DNA of 64,000 nucleotides, from the NCBI RefSeq assembly GCF_001305675.1, contig NZ_CP011853.1, positions 2,480,001 through 2,544,000 of the forward strand, given 5' to 3'. Source of the stretch: Gordonia phthalatica. Its GTDB lineage: Bacteria; Actinomycetota; Actinomycetes; Mycobacteriales; Mycobacteriaceae. Under the pieces are notes generated by a model. The model searched no databases. It worked only from the letters and a program-made list of their open reading frames with translations, and was not told the DNA's origin. The position numbers and the translations under genes were made by a program. This document shows positions 47,455 to 56,817 of this stretch, piece by piece; position 1 is the stretch's first letter, and every line of letters starts with the position of its first letter.

Positions 47455-47835
47455 TCAGGCGACCGGTGCGTTGACGTCGGCCGGCAGCGCCTTGCGTGCG
47501 ACCTCGACCAGGCCGGTGAAGGCGGCCGGATCGGTGACGGCGATGTCGGCGAGCACCTTGCGGTCCACCTCGACACCCGCGAGCTTGAGGCCCTGGATGA
47601 AGCGGTTGTAGGTGATGTCGTTCGCACGAGCAGCCGCGTTGATGCGGGTGATCCACAGCTTGCGGAAGTCACCCTTGCGTGCCTTGCGGTCGCGGTAGGC
47701 GTAGGTCAGCGAGTGGAGCTGCTGCTCCTTGGCCTTGCGGTAGAGGCGCGAACGCTGTCCGCGGTAGCCCTTCGACGCCTCCAGAACGGAGCGGCGCTTC
47801 TTCTGGGCGTTGACAGCCCTTTTCACACGTGCCAT
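47455..47835 (-). CDS. rplT: 50S ribosomal protein L20
   Basis: A 126-aa basic protein starting ARVKRAVNAQKKRRSVLEAS, with YRGQRSRLYRKAKEQ and LWITRINAAAR, the unmistakable L20 sequence. It organises the 5' region of 23S rRNA in 50S assembly. It is co-transcribed with rpmI and infC. Confidence 0.98.
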   Translation of the reverse strand: MARVKRAVNAQKKRRSVLEASKGYRGQRSRLYRKAKEQQLHSLTYAYRDRKARKGDFRKLWITRINAAARANDITYNRFIQGLKLAGVEVDRKVLADIAVTDPAAFTGLVEVARKALPADVNAPVA

Positions 47836-47871
47836 GAGTCTTTGTGTCCTTCTAAAAGTTCTTGCGGGAGA

Positions 47872-48066
47872 TCAGCGGTTGAGCAGGCGCTTGATACGCG
47901 GAGCGTCGTTCTCGCTGACGACCTCGATGCCGCTGAGGCGACGGGTGACGCGCGACGACTTGTGCTCCAGGAGGTGGCGCTTGCCGGCCTTCTGGCGGAC
48001 GATCTTGCCGCTGCCGGTCACCTTGAATCGCTTCGAGGTGCCCTTGTGGGTCTTGCTCTTAGGCAT
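47872..48066 (-). CDS. rpmI: 50S ribosomal protein L35
   Basis: A 64-aa basic protein MPKSKTHKGTSKRFKVTGSG, with KAGKRHLLEHKSS as in all L35 proteins. The ATG at 48066 is followed by the conserved N-terminus; the upstream in-frame codons are not part of it. GAAAGTC precedes the start. Confidence 0.97.
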   Translation of the reverse strand: MPKSKTHKGTSKRFKVTGSGKIVRQKAGKRHLLEHKSSRVTRRLSGIEVVSENDAPRIKRLLNR

Positions 48067-48157
48067 TGACTTTCCTTCATTCGGGCGAACTCCGTTCACT
48101 CCCGGACCCGTGATCCGGGAGTGAACGTGAACTCGCTACTGCTTTCGAGTGTTCGGT

Positions 48158-48712
<555 letters not shown>

Positions 48713-48948
48713 GTGGCCTCCTCGATCAATGTTTTCCATGTGGCCGGCCAAATGGACTGGCAAGCGTGAGGAGATTCGAGGCCCAGAACACCAGTGTGCC
48801 CGTCGGGATCCAACCTTGTGGTTGGCCGACCGGGCGGCGGTGTGACCGGAACCGTAAAACTGCTCGAAGACGGGCGTCGTACGGTGGGACTCGAAGAATC
48901 CTCTTGCTACCCCGACGTGAGTCGAGGCGGTCATGCTGTGACACTCTA
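48713..48948 (-). promoter_or_regulatory. infC promoter and structured leader
   Basis: The -10 box TAGAGT (48948-48943) predicts a transcript start near 48936 and a leader of about 225 bases. The leader contains a hairpin at 48799-48834 (CCAACC-ACAA-GGTTGG closed by CCCGGTCGG/CCGACGGG). The infC frame is open throughout, with an ATG at 48934 near the expected 5' end. The leader may mediate autoregulation of the infC-rpmI-rplT operon. Confidence 0.5.
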
Positions 48949-48954
48949 TCAGGC

Positions 48955-49368
48955 GTGAGCCCTAACTCCTATTCTCCCGACCAGTCCGCTTCCGACGACC
49001 ACTCGCACGTGCACGTCGCGGGTGGTGCGTCTGGCTCGGCACCCGATGAGAACGTCCGCGACCTGATCGATATTCCTGCCGTCGAGGTCATCACCCGATC
49101 GGCGGTGATGCTGATGAGCTCCGCCGCAGAGAAATTGGGGCTCGCCGAGGGCGCCGATCCGGACAGCATCGATCTCCCCGAGGCGCGTTCCCTGATCCAC
49201 GCGCTCGCCGGTCTGGTCGTCGCTGCGCTCGGCGATCTCGGGATGCACCGCCAGCCCCTCCAGGACGGCCTGCGGGCGCTGCAGTTGGCCTTCCGCGAGG
49301 CCTCCGCGTATCCGGACGAGCCCGGCGAGGGCCCGGGCGAGCTGTTCACCGGCCCCGTCAAGGCCTGA
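48955..49368 (+). CDS. DUF1844-type small protein
   Basis: A 137-aa acidic protein. A flexible N-terminus rich in Ser, His and Asp is followed by RDLIDIPAVEVITRSAVMLM, AEKLGLAEG and LHAL-like helices, typical of DUF1844. Function unknown. The GTG at 48955 is chosen because a longer frame would run through the divergent infC leader. It is divergent from infC and followed by another small gene. Confidence 0.8.
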   Translation: MSPNSYSPDQSASDDHSHVHVAGGASGSAPDENVRDLIDIPAVEVITRSAVMLMSSAAEKLGLAEGADPDSIDLPEARSLIHALAGLVVAALGDLGMHRQPLQDGLRALQLAFREASAYPDEPGEGPGELFTGPVKA

Positions 49369-49401
49369 CCACCGAGTCCTGACCGCGCTACCGTGGGAGC
49401 C

Positions 49402-49707
49402 ATGACCTCTGGTTCCCACTCCCCCGGCGACGACGACATCCTCGACGCCGAGATCGTGCCTGCACCCGACTTCACCCCGTCGGTGCAGGCACCGTCGTTT
49501 GAGGAGGTCACCGGCTACACCGAGGCCGGTGTTCCGACCTTCGACCACGTGCGCGACAAGATCGAGCAGCGGACCGCGACCGCGATCGGCGGCCAGGAGC
49601 TCGCCGAGTCGGGCCGGGAGGCCGCCGCCCTCGACGAGGCGATGGCCAAGCGCGACGAGGCCGCCAAGGACAAGCTCGCCGAGATCCGGAAGTCGATGGG
49701 GTTGTAG
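49402..49707 (+). CDS. small uncharacterised acidic protein
   Basis: A 101-aa protein with disordered acidic N-terminus and a helical C-terminus (EAAALDEAMAKRDEAAKDKL), without membrane segment. TACCGT lies seven bases before the ATG at 49402, indicating a leaderless transcript, so the upstream in-frame ATG at 49393 is inside the promoter. No function can be assigned. It is convergent with uvrA, with only four bases between the stop codons. Confidence 0.7.
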   Translation: MTSGSHSPGDDDILDAEIVPAPDFTPSVQAPSFEEVTGYTEAGVPTFDHVRDKIEQRTATAIGGQELAESGREAAALDEAMAKRDEAAKDKLAEIRKSMGL

Positions 49708-49711
49708 GCGG

Positions 49712-52570
49712 TCAGCCCGGCAGCAGTTCCTTCACGAACGTGCCCGTGTGACTCTCGGGGACCGAGGCGATGTGTTCCGGAGTCCCCTGCGCGACGACGG
49801 TGCCGCCGCCGCTGCCGCCCTCGGGTCCCATGTCGATGATCCAGTCGGCCGTTTTGATGACGTCGAGGTTGTGCTCGATCACGATGACGGTGTTGCCCTT
49901 GTCGACGAGCCCGTTGATCACCTGCAGGAGCTTCTGGATGTCGTCGAAGTGCAGACCGGTGGTCGGCTCGTCGAGGATGTAGACCGTGCGTCCGGTGGAT
50001 CGCTTCTGCAGTTCCGCCGCCAGCTTCACGCGCTGCGCTTCGCCGCCCGACAGTGTCGGCGCGGGCTGACCCAGTCGCACATAACCGAGGCCGACGTCGA
50101 CCAGGGTCTTGAGGTACCGGTGGATGGAGGTCACCGGCTCGAAGAACTCGGCGGCCTCGTCGATCGGCATGTCGAGGACCTCGGAGATGCTCTTGCCCTT
50201 GTAGTGGACTTCCAGCGTCTCGCGGTTGTATCGCGCACCGTGGCAGACCTCGCACGGGACGTAGACGTCCGGCAGGAAGTTCATCTCGATCTTGATGGTG
50301 CCCTCACCCGTGCAGGCCTCGCAGCGACCGCCCTTGACGTTGAACGAGAACCGGCCGGGTTGATAGCCGCGCACCTTGGCTTCGGTCGTGGCGGCGAACA
50401 GGGTGCGGATCTTGTCGAAGACGCCGGTGTACGTGGCGGGGTTCGATCGCGGAGTGCGACCGATCGGCGACTGATCCACCTGGACCAGTTTGTCGAGTTC
50501 CTCGAGGCCCTTGATCCGCTTGTGGTGACCGGGCACCTGTCGGGCGCCGTTCAGCTTGTTGGCGAGGACGGTCGCGAGGATGTCGTTGACGAGCGTCGAC
50601 TTGCCGGAGCCCGAGACACCGGTGACCGCGGTGAGCACACCGAGCGGGAACGACACGTCGATGCCGCGGAGGTTGTTCTCGGTGGCGCCGACGACGGTGA
50701 TCTGCCGCTTCTTGTCGATCGGCCTGCGGATCGCAGGCACCGGGAGCACCTCCCGGCCGGACAGGTAGGCGCCGGTGATCGACTCCGGGCTGGTCAGGAG
50801 GTCCTCGTAGCTGCCGCTGTGGACCACCTTGCCGCCCTGCTCACCGGCGCGGGGACCGATGTCGACGATCCAGTCCGCGGCACGGATGGTGTCCTCGTCG
50901 TGCTCGACGACGATCAGCGTGTTGCCGAGGTCGCGCAGTCGGACGAGGGTGTCGATGAGTCTGCGGTTGTCGCGCTGGTGCAGTCCGATCGACGGCTCGT
51001 CCAGGACGTAGAGGACGCCCGCCAGGCCGGCGCCGATCTGCGTGGCGAGGCGGATGCGCTGCGCCTCACCACCGGACAGTGAACCCGCCGCTCGGGCGAG
51101 GGACAGGTACTCCAAGCCGACGTCGAGCAGGAAGGTGATGCGGGCCTGCACCTCTTTGAGCACGCGGCCGGCGATCGCGGCCTCGCGTTCGCCGAGTTGC
51201 AGTCCGTTGAGGTAGTCCGCGCAGTCGGCCACCGACATCGCCGTCACGTCGGCGATCGACTTGGGGCCGTGAATCGGGTGGTCGAGGGTCACCGACAGGA
51301 TCTCCGGGCGGAGGCGGGCACCGTGGCACGCGGGGCACGGGACGTCGCGCATGTAGCCCTCGTACCGGTCCTTCATCTGTTCGGACTCGGTGGCCTCCGC
51401 CCGGCGCGACAGGAACGCCATGACGCCCTCGAACTCCGTGTAGTACGAGCGGGTGCGGCCGTACCGGTTGCGGAACTTGACGTGCACCTGGTGCTCGGAA
51501 CCGTTGAGGAGCGCCTTGCGCGCCGCCTTCGGCAACGACTCCCACGGGGTGTCGACGTCGAAGCCCATCTGGTCCCCGAGGCCTTCGATCAGCCGGAGGA
51601 AGTAGTCGGCGTTGTGACCGGTGGACCACGGTGCGATGGCGCCGTCGCGGATGGTCCGCTCCGGATCCGGCACCACCAGGCTCTCGTCGACCTCCTTGCG
51701 GACGCCGAGGCCGTCGCACTCCGGGCAGGCGCCGAACGGCGAGTTGAAGGAGAACGACCGGGGTTCCAGATCATCGATCGCGATCGGGTGCGAGTTGGGG
51801 CACGCCATCTTCTCGGAGAACCGCCGCTGGCGGTTCGGGTCGTCCTCGTCGACGTCGACGAAATCGAGCACCACGATGCCGTCGGCCAGCCGCAACGCCG
51901 TCTCCACCGAATCGGTGAGGCGTTGCCGCGCTGACGGTTTCACAACGAGGCGGTCGACGACCACGTCGATGTCGTGCTTCTCCTGCTTCTTCAGCTTCGG
52001 CGGGTCGGCCAGCTGGTACACGGTGCCGTCGACCATGGCGCGTGCGAAGCCCTGCACCTGCAGATCCGCGAACAGGTCGACGAACTCGCCCTTCCGGCTC
52101 CGGACGACGGGCGCCAGGACCTGGAATCGGACGCCCTCGTCGAGCGTCAACACCTGGTCGACGATCTGCTGCGGAGTCTGCCTGGAGATCTTCTCGCCGC
52201 ACACCGGGCAGTGCGCCGTGCCCGCGCGTGCGTACAGCAGTCGCAGGTAGTCGTAGACCTCGGTGATGGTGCCGACCGTCGACCGCGGGTTGCGGTTGGT
52301 GGACTTCTGGTCGATCGACACCGCGGGCGAGAGACCTTCGATGAAGTCGACGTCGGGCTTGTCCATCTGGCCGAGGAACTGGCGCGCGTACGCCGACAGC
52401 GATTCGACGTAGCGGCGCTGGCCCTCGGCGAAGATGGTGTCGAACGCGAGCGACGACTTGCCCGACCCGGACAGGCCGGTGAACACGATCAGCGAATCAC
52501 GCGGCAGGTCGACGTCGACGCCCCGCAGATTGTGCTCGCGCGCGCCGCGGACGATCAGGCGATCAACCAC
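49712..52570 (-). CDS. uvrA: excinuclease ABC subunit A
   Basis: Damage-recognition ATPase of nucleotide excision repair. Two ABC modules are present: Walker A GLSGSGKSSLAFDT near residue 31 and GVSGSGKSTLVNDI near residue 650, signatures LSGGEAQRIRLA and LSGGEAQRVKLA, and Walker B VLDEPSIGLHQRD and ILDEPTTGLHFDD. Zinc-finger cysteines occur in CPVCGEK, CPACHG and CEACTGEG. The product has 952 aa with a GTG start. Confidence 0.98.
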   Translation of the reverse strand: MVDRLIVRGAREHNLRGVDVDLPRDSLIVFTGLSGSGKSSLAFDTIFAEGQRRYVESLSAYARQFLGQMDKPDVDFIEGLSPAVSIDQKSTNRNPRSTVGTITEVYDYLRLLYARAGTAHCPVCGEKISRQTPQQIVDQVLTLDEGVRFQVLAPVVRSRKGEFVDLFADLQVQGFARAMVDGTVYQLADPPKLKKQEKHDIDVVVDRLVVKPSARQRLTDSVETALRLADGIVVLDFVDVDEDDPNRQRRFSEKMACPNSHPIAIDDLEPRSFSFNSPFGACPECDGLGVRKEVDESLVVPDPERTIRDGAIAPWSTGHNADYFLRLIEGLGDQMGFDVDTPWESLPKAARKALLNGSEHQVHVKFRNRYGRTRSYYTEFEGVMAFLSRRAEATESEQMKDRYEGYMRDVPCPACHGARLRPEILSVTLDHPIHGPKSIADVTAMSVADCADYLNGLQLGEREAAIAGRVLKEVQARITFLLDVGLEYLSLARAAGSLSGGEAQRIRLATQIGAGLAGVLYVLDEPSIGLHQRDNRRLIDTLVRLRDLGNTLIVVEHDEDTIRAADWIVDIGPRAGEQGGKVVHSGSYEDLLTSPESITGAYLSGREVLPVPAIRRPIDKKRQITVVGATENNLRGIDVSFPLGVLTAVTGVSGSGKSTLVNDILATVLANKLNGARQVPGHHKRIKGLEELDKLVQVDQSPIGRTPRSNPATYTGVFDKIRTLFAATTEAKVRGYQPGRFSFNVKGGRCEACTGEGTIKIEMNFLPDVYVPCEVCHGARYNRETLEVHYKGKSISEVLDMPIDEAAEFFEPVTSIHRYLKTLVDVGLGYVRLGQPAPTLSGGEAQRVKLAAELQKRSTGRTVYILDEPTTGLHFDDIQKLLQVINGLVDKGNTVIVIEHNLDVIKTADWIIDMGPEGGSGGGTVVAQGTPEHIASVPESHTGTFVKELLPG

Positions 52571-52686
52571 AGAAATCCCTCAGTTCTCATCACAGAATTA
52601 TCCGCTGGCAAGAGTACGCGGACCCTCCGACAATTCCGGTTCGGCATCGGCGGCCGACGGTGCCGAACATGGCCTAACGTGGGGTC

Positions 52687-53385
52687 ATGAGCATCCAGGT
52701 AGAGCTGACCGACGACTACACCGGCGACGTCTCCCCCGACCCCGAGCGCCACGGGGCCCACGCCCAACGACGCGTGCTCGACAACGCCACCGTCGTCAAG
52801 ATCTCGGTGGGACCGATGGACAACAACGTCTACGTGATCACCGATCTCGCGACGCAGAAGAGCCTGCTCATCGATGCCGCCAACGACCCCGAGACCATCT
52901 TGGCACTGCTCGACAACCTGCCGGGAACCGTGACGCAGATCCTCACCAGCCACGGCCACTTCGACCACTGGCAGGGCCTGGAGGAGGTGCACCGCGTGCT
53001 GCAGGTCCCCACCGTGGTCGGTGCGGCCGACGCCGATGAACTCCCGCTCGACCCGGATCGCACACTGGTCGGCGGCGAGACCATCGAGGTCGGCGACCTC
53101 TCACTCGAGGTCATCGCCATCCCGGGTCACACGGCCGGGTCGGTGACCCTGGTCCTCACGGAGAATTCGGGGCGCGTGCACCTGTTCACGGGCGACACCC
53201 TGTTCCCCGGCGGCGTCGGCAAGACGTGGCAGCCCGGAGACTTCGAGATCCTGCTCGACGGCGTGATCACCAAGCTCTTCGACCGCTTCGGCGACGACAC
53301 CGCCGTCTACCCCGGCCACGGAAAGGACACCGACCTCGGCACCGAGCGGCCGCATCTCGACGAGTGGCGCGAGCGCGGCTGGTGA
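52687..53385 (+). CDS. metallo-beta-lactamase-fold hydrolase
   Basis: A 232-aa glyoxalase II-like hydrolase. The metal motif TSHGHFDHW is followed by IPGHTAGS, FTGDTLFPGGVG and VYPGHGKDT. It corresponds to Rv1637c, next to uvrA. Thioesters or related compounds are likely substrates, but none can be named. TAACGT six bases before the ATG implies a leaderless mRNA. Confidence 0.9.
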   Translation: MSIQVELTDDYTGDVSPDPERHGAHAQRRVLDNATVVKISVGPMDNNVYVITDLATQKSLLIDAANDPETILALLDNLPGTVTQILTSHGHFDHWQGLEEVHRVLQVPTVVGAADADELPLDPDRTLVGGETIEVGDLSLEVIAIPGHTAGSVTLVLTENSGRVHLFTGDTLFPGGVGKTWQPGDFEILLDGVITKLFDRFGDDTAVYPGHGKDTDLGTERPHLDEWRERGW

Positions 53386-53462
53386 ACACCCCGTCCGAGA
53401 ATCTGTACCGTCGGATGGACGACGCGTAAGAAGCAAGTCCACATCGACGAAAGGTCATTATC

Positions 53463-54233
53463 ATGATTCTTCGAAAGATCGCCCGTCCGCTCCTCGGTAC
53501 CGCCTTCATCGCATCGGGAATCGATGCGGTGCGGTCACCCTCCGGTCCTGCGAGCGTGGCGGAACCGTTGCTGCAGTCGACAGAGGTAGAACCCCAGACC
53601 GTCATCCAGGCCGCTGGCGTCGTCCAAATCGGCGCAGGCATCGCCCTCGCCACGGGCCGAGCACCACGCCTGGCATCGGCAGTCCTCGTCGGAACGCTCG
53701 TTCCGACGACCCTCTTCGCGAGCGACTTCTGGAACGAGTCGGACCCGGCGCGCAGAAGCATCAAGCAGTCGGCGTTCGTCAAGAACATCGGTCTCCTCGG
53801 CGGCGCGCTCATCGCGTCGGCGGACACCGAGGGCAAGCCGTCCCTCGGCTGGCGGGGTCGTCGTCGTCTGGAACAGGCCGACGAGGCCATCAACACCTTC
53901 CGAACTCGCCACGAGGGCGACGCCGCAAGCAAGTGGGACGAATGGTCCGGCAAGGCCTCGACCGCCGTCTCAGACATCGCGGCGCAGGTACCGGTCGACG
54001 ACATCACGAGAACGGTCACCAATCTCGCAGACGGAGCCCGCTCCCGCATCGCGGATGCCGCCCACGCAGCTCCCGGTGTCGTGGAGGACGTCCGTCACCG
54101 AGCCGAGCAGGCCGCGCAGGGCATCGCCGACAACGCACCGGAGGTGGCCGCGGAGGCGCGCACACTCGCTGCTGCGGCAGGCGAGAAGACCGCTCGACGT
54201 GTTCGCCGCTGGCGACGCGAGTTGGTCGGCTGA
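53463..54233 (+). CDS. DoxX-family membrane protein with long helical tail
   Basis: The first 125 residues resemble DoxX proteins (RKIARPLLGTAFIASGIDAV, QIGAGIALATGRAP, FVKNIGLLGGALIASAD), with three to four membrane helices. The last 110 residues are an unusual amphipathic Ala/Asp/Glu/Arg helix-forming tail ending in a basic cluster (RRVRRWRREL). DoxX proteins are linked to thiol and oxidative stress systems in mycobacteria. GAAAGG precedes the start. Confidence 0.8.
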   Translation: MILRKIARPLLGTAFIASGIDAVRSPSGPASVAEPLLQSTEVEPQTVIQAAGVVQIGAGIALATGRAPRLASAVLVGTLVPTTLFASDFWNESDPARRSIKQSAFVKNIGLLGGALIASADTEGKPSLGWRGRRRLEQADEAINTFRTRHEGDAASKWDEWSGKASTAVSDIAAQVPVDDITRTVTNLADGARSRIADAAHAAPGVVEDVRHRAEQAAQGIADNAPEVAAEARTLAAAAGEKTARRVRRWRRELVG

Positions 54234-54321
54234 TCCTCGGTGAGGGTCCGGCATCGGCTTTCCATCCCCGGAATCGCCGACCCCGTCACCGATCGCGGAA
54301 GGTCGGTAACATGGAACGACT

Positions 54322-56694
54322 GTGACAGCGTCAAACCCCTCTCCCACGACAGCCGCGCCCGAGACGGATCCCCGCCTCGCCGAGGAACAGGCGCACCTGG
54401 ATGCCGTATACGCACGGCTGGACCGCATGCGCGCCAACACTCGTCGCCGCCTCGGCGAAACGCTCCGCGAGTCGGCGGGCACGCCGCAGGCACTGTCCGA
54501 GCGCGAGTCATACGAGAAGATGTACAACGAGGATCTCGCGAAATTCGACGCCGCCGAACACAACCTCTACTTCGGTCGCCTCGACCTGACCGACGAGGCG
54601 CTCGCCGCCGAACCTGTCGACGACCGCGGTGACGCCACCGAGCAGGTCCGCCGAATCGGTCGCATCGGGATCTTGAACGACGACGACCGCGACACCACCC
54701 TGCTGCTGGACTGGCGCGCACCGCTGTCCCGTCCCTTCTACCTCGCGACGCCGGCCGCCCCCGAGGGCATCGATCGCCGCCGCCACGTGCGGACGCGATC
54801 GCGTGCCGTGCGCAGCGTGTCGGACGAGTACCTGCAGTCCGGTCAGATCGACGGCGACCGTGCCGACGTGAACGTCGTCAACGAGTCGGCGCTGGTCGAC
54901 GCGCTCAACGCGGCCCGCACCGGCGAGATGACGGACATCGTCGAGACCATTCAGCGCGAGCAGGACGAGATCATCCGGACCACGCACCGCGGGGTGATGG
55001 TGGTCCAGGGCGGTCCGGGCACCGGGAAGACGGCTGTCGCCCTCCACCGCGCCGCGTACCTGCTGTACACCTACCGCGATCTGCTGTCGCGGAGCGGCGT
55101 GCTGATCATCGGCCCCAACGACGACTTCTTGCGCTACATCGGGCAAGTGCTGCCGTCGCTCGGCGAGACGGGCGTGCTGCTGTCGACGATCGGCGACCTG
55201 TTCCCCGACGTGCACGCCGCAGGCGTCGACACGCGAGCCGCGGCATCGTTGAAGGGCGATCAGCGGATGCTCGCCGTCTTGAAGGCCGCGGTCCGCGGCC
55301 GCCAGTCGCTCCCCGGACGTGGCGGCATCACGGTGCCGTTCGACGGCTACGAGTTGATGATCGACAACGACGTCATCGGCGCGGCCCGGTCCGCCGCACG
55401 ATCCACTCGCCGGGCACACAATCTGGCGCAGCGGACGTTCATCCGAGTCGCCCTCGACGAACTCGCCGCTCAGCACGCGCGTCGCATCGGATCCAGTGCA
55501 CTGGACGGTTCGCCGCTGCTCACCAGCGCCGACCTCGATGACATCCGCCAGGAGCTGGAACTCGACGACGCCGTCGTCACCACGGTCACGAGCATGTGGC
55601 CGCAGTTGACGCCGCAGGGGGTGCTGCGCGACCTGTACGCCGACCCGGCGTACCTCCGCCGGTCGACCCGCGGCTGGACCGACGAGGAGCGCGCCGCCCT
55701 GCACCGGCAGGCGTCCCCGGCCGCCGCCGACGCCGATCTCTCGCCCGCAGACGTCCCCCTGCTCGACGAACTCGCGGAACTGATCGGCTACCGGACCGAC
55801 GAGGCCGACCGGATCGAGCGCGCCCGGTGGCGCCAGCGACTGTCGGAGGCGCAGGACGCCCTCGACATCCTGACCGGTTCGGCACCGCAGGACCTCGAAG
55901 ACGACCTGGATCCGGAGATCCTGATGGCGTACGACCTGATCGACGCCGAGCAGCTCGCTCAACGCCAGGAGCACACGCAGTACCGGACGACCGCTGAACG
56001 CGCCTACACGGACCGGACCTGGACGTTCGGGCACGTGATCGTCGACGAGGCGCAGGAACTCTCGTCGATGGCGTGGCGGATGGTGATGCGCCGCATCCCG
56101 AATCGCTGGATGACGGTCATCGGCGACACCGCGCAGACCGGCGACGCGGCGGGCAGCACCTCGTGGTCGGACGTCTTCACGCCCTACGTCGCGAATCGCT
56201 GGCGGCTGTCCGAACTGACCGTCAACTACCGCACGCCGTCGGAGATCACCGTCTACGCGAACCGCCTGCTGGAACGGATCAGTCCGGAGCAGCAGGCACC
56301 GACGTCGTTGCGCAGCAACGGGATAGAGCCGTACGCCATTCGCGCGGCCGACGGTGACGGCGCGCGCGCCGCCGCCGCACTGGTCTCGGAGGCGGACTGG
56401 TCAGGACTGACCACGATCATCACCGCCGATGCGGCGGTCGCCGACGCCCGAGCGGCGGTGGCCGCCGTCGACCCGACGATCCAGGTCCACGCGATCACCG
56501 CGTCGAAGGGGCTGGAGTTCGACAACGTGGTGGTGCTGGAACCGGCGGACCTGGTCGACGGGTCGCCCCGCGGACTGTCGGACCTGTACGTGGCGGTGAC
56601 CCGTGCGACTCAGCGCGTGGTCGTGGTGCACGAGAAGGATCTGCCAGAAGACTTGCGGGACATGGCCCGCGTAGGCAAGCAAGTAACGCGCTGA
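54322..56694 (+). CDS. HelD/HelR-like UvrD-family helicase
   Basis: A 790-aa superfamily 1 ATPase. Walker A is QGGPGTGKTAVALHRAAYLL (about residues 232-251), Walker B VIVDEAQELSSMAW (about 572-585) and a late motif is LYVAVTRATQRVVVV. The N-terminal about 190 residues are a charged coiled coil (RMRANTRRRLGETLRES), as in HelD proteins that insert into RNA polymerase channels and release stalled enzyme. HelR members give rifamycin tolerance; I see no rifamycin-associated element upstream. TAACAT precedes the GTG start by nine bases. Confidence 0.85.
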   Translation: MTASNPSPTTAAPETDPRLAEEQAHLDAVYARLDRMRANTRRRLGETLRESAGTPQALSERESYEKMYNEDLAKFDAAEHNLYFGRLDLTDEALAAEPVDDRGDATEQVRRIGRIGILNDDDRDTTLLLDWRAPLSRPFYLATPAAPEGIDRRRHVRTRSRAVRSVSDEYLQSGQIDGDRADVNVVNESALVDALNAARTGEMTDIVETIQREQDEIIRTTHRGVMVVQGGPGTGKTAVALHRAAYLLYTYRDLLSRSGVLIIGPNDDFLRYIGQVLPSLGETGVLLSTIGDLFPDVHAAGVDTRAAASLKGDQRMLAVLKAAVRGRQSLPGRGGITVPFDGYELMIDNDVIGAARSAARSTRRAHNLAQRTFIRVALDELAAQHARRIGSSALDGSPLLTSADLDDIRQELELDDAVVTTVTSMWPQLTPQGVLRDLYADPAYLRRSTRGWTDEERAALHRQASPAAADADLSPADVPLLDELAELIGYRTDEADRIERARWRQRLSEAQDALDILTGSAPQDLEDDLDPEILMAYDLIDAEQLAQRQEHTQYRTTAERAYTDRTWTFGHVIVDEAQELSSMAWRMVMRRIPNRWMTVIGDTAQTGDAAGSTSWSDVFTPYVANRWRLSELTVNYRTPSEITVYANRLLERISPEQQAPTSLRSNGIEPYAIRAADGDGARAAAALVSEADWSGLTTIITADAAVADARAAVAAVDPTIQVHAITASKGLEFDNVVVLEPADLVDGSPRGLSDLYVAVTRATQRVVVVHEKDLPEDLRDMARVGKQVTR

Positions 56695-56763
56695 GCGTCG
56701 AAGCACGCACAGACTTCAACCCTGCGCGAACCTCGACGCCCAGGGCGTTTACATCAACGCTGA

Positions 56764-56797
56764 ACGCTGCCCCTCGCACAGCGGCGAGGGGCAGCGT
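56764..56797. terminator. bidirectional terminator between the helicase and usp genes
   Basis: ACGCTGCCCCTCG (56764-56776) and its exact complement (56785-56797) enclose an 8-base loop. The hairpin lies between the ends of two convergent genes. Confidence 0.8.
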
Positions 56798-56817
56798 CGT
56801 CGAGTCTGCGGTGGTGA

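Noticed and set aside
48766..48954. N-terminal extension of the DUF1844 protein on the plus strand
   Set aside because: It runs antisense through the infC leader and promoter; the GTG at 48955 gives a protein of normal type.
54234..54321. Rifamycin-associated element upstream of the HelD/HelR-like gene
   Set aside because: No GGGGCTT...AAGCCCC-type inverted repeat is present, so rifamycin induction is not supported.
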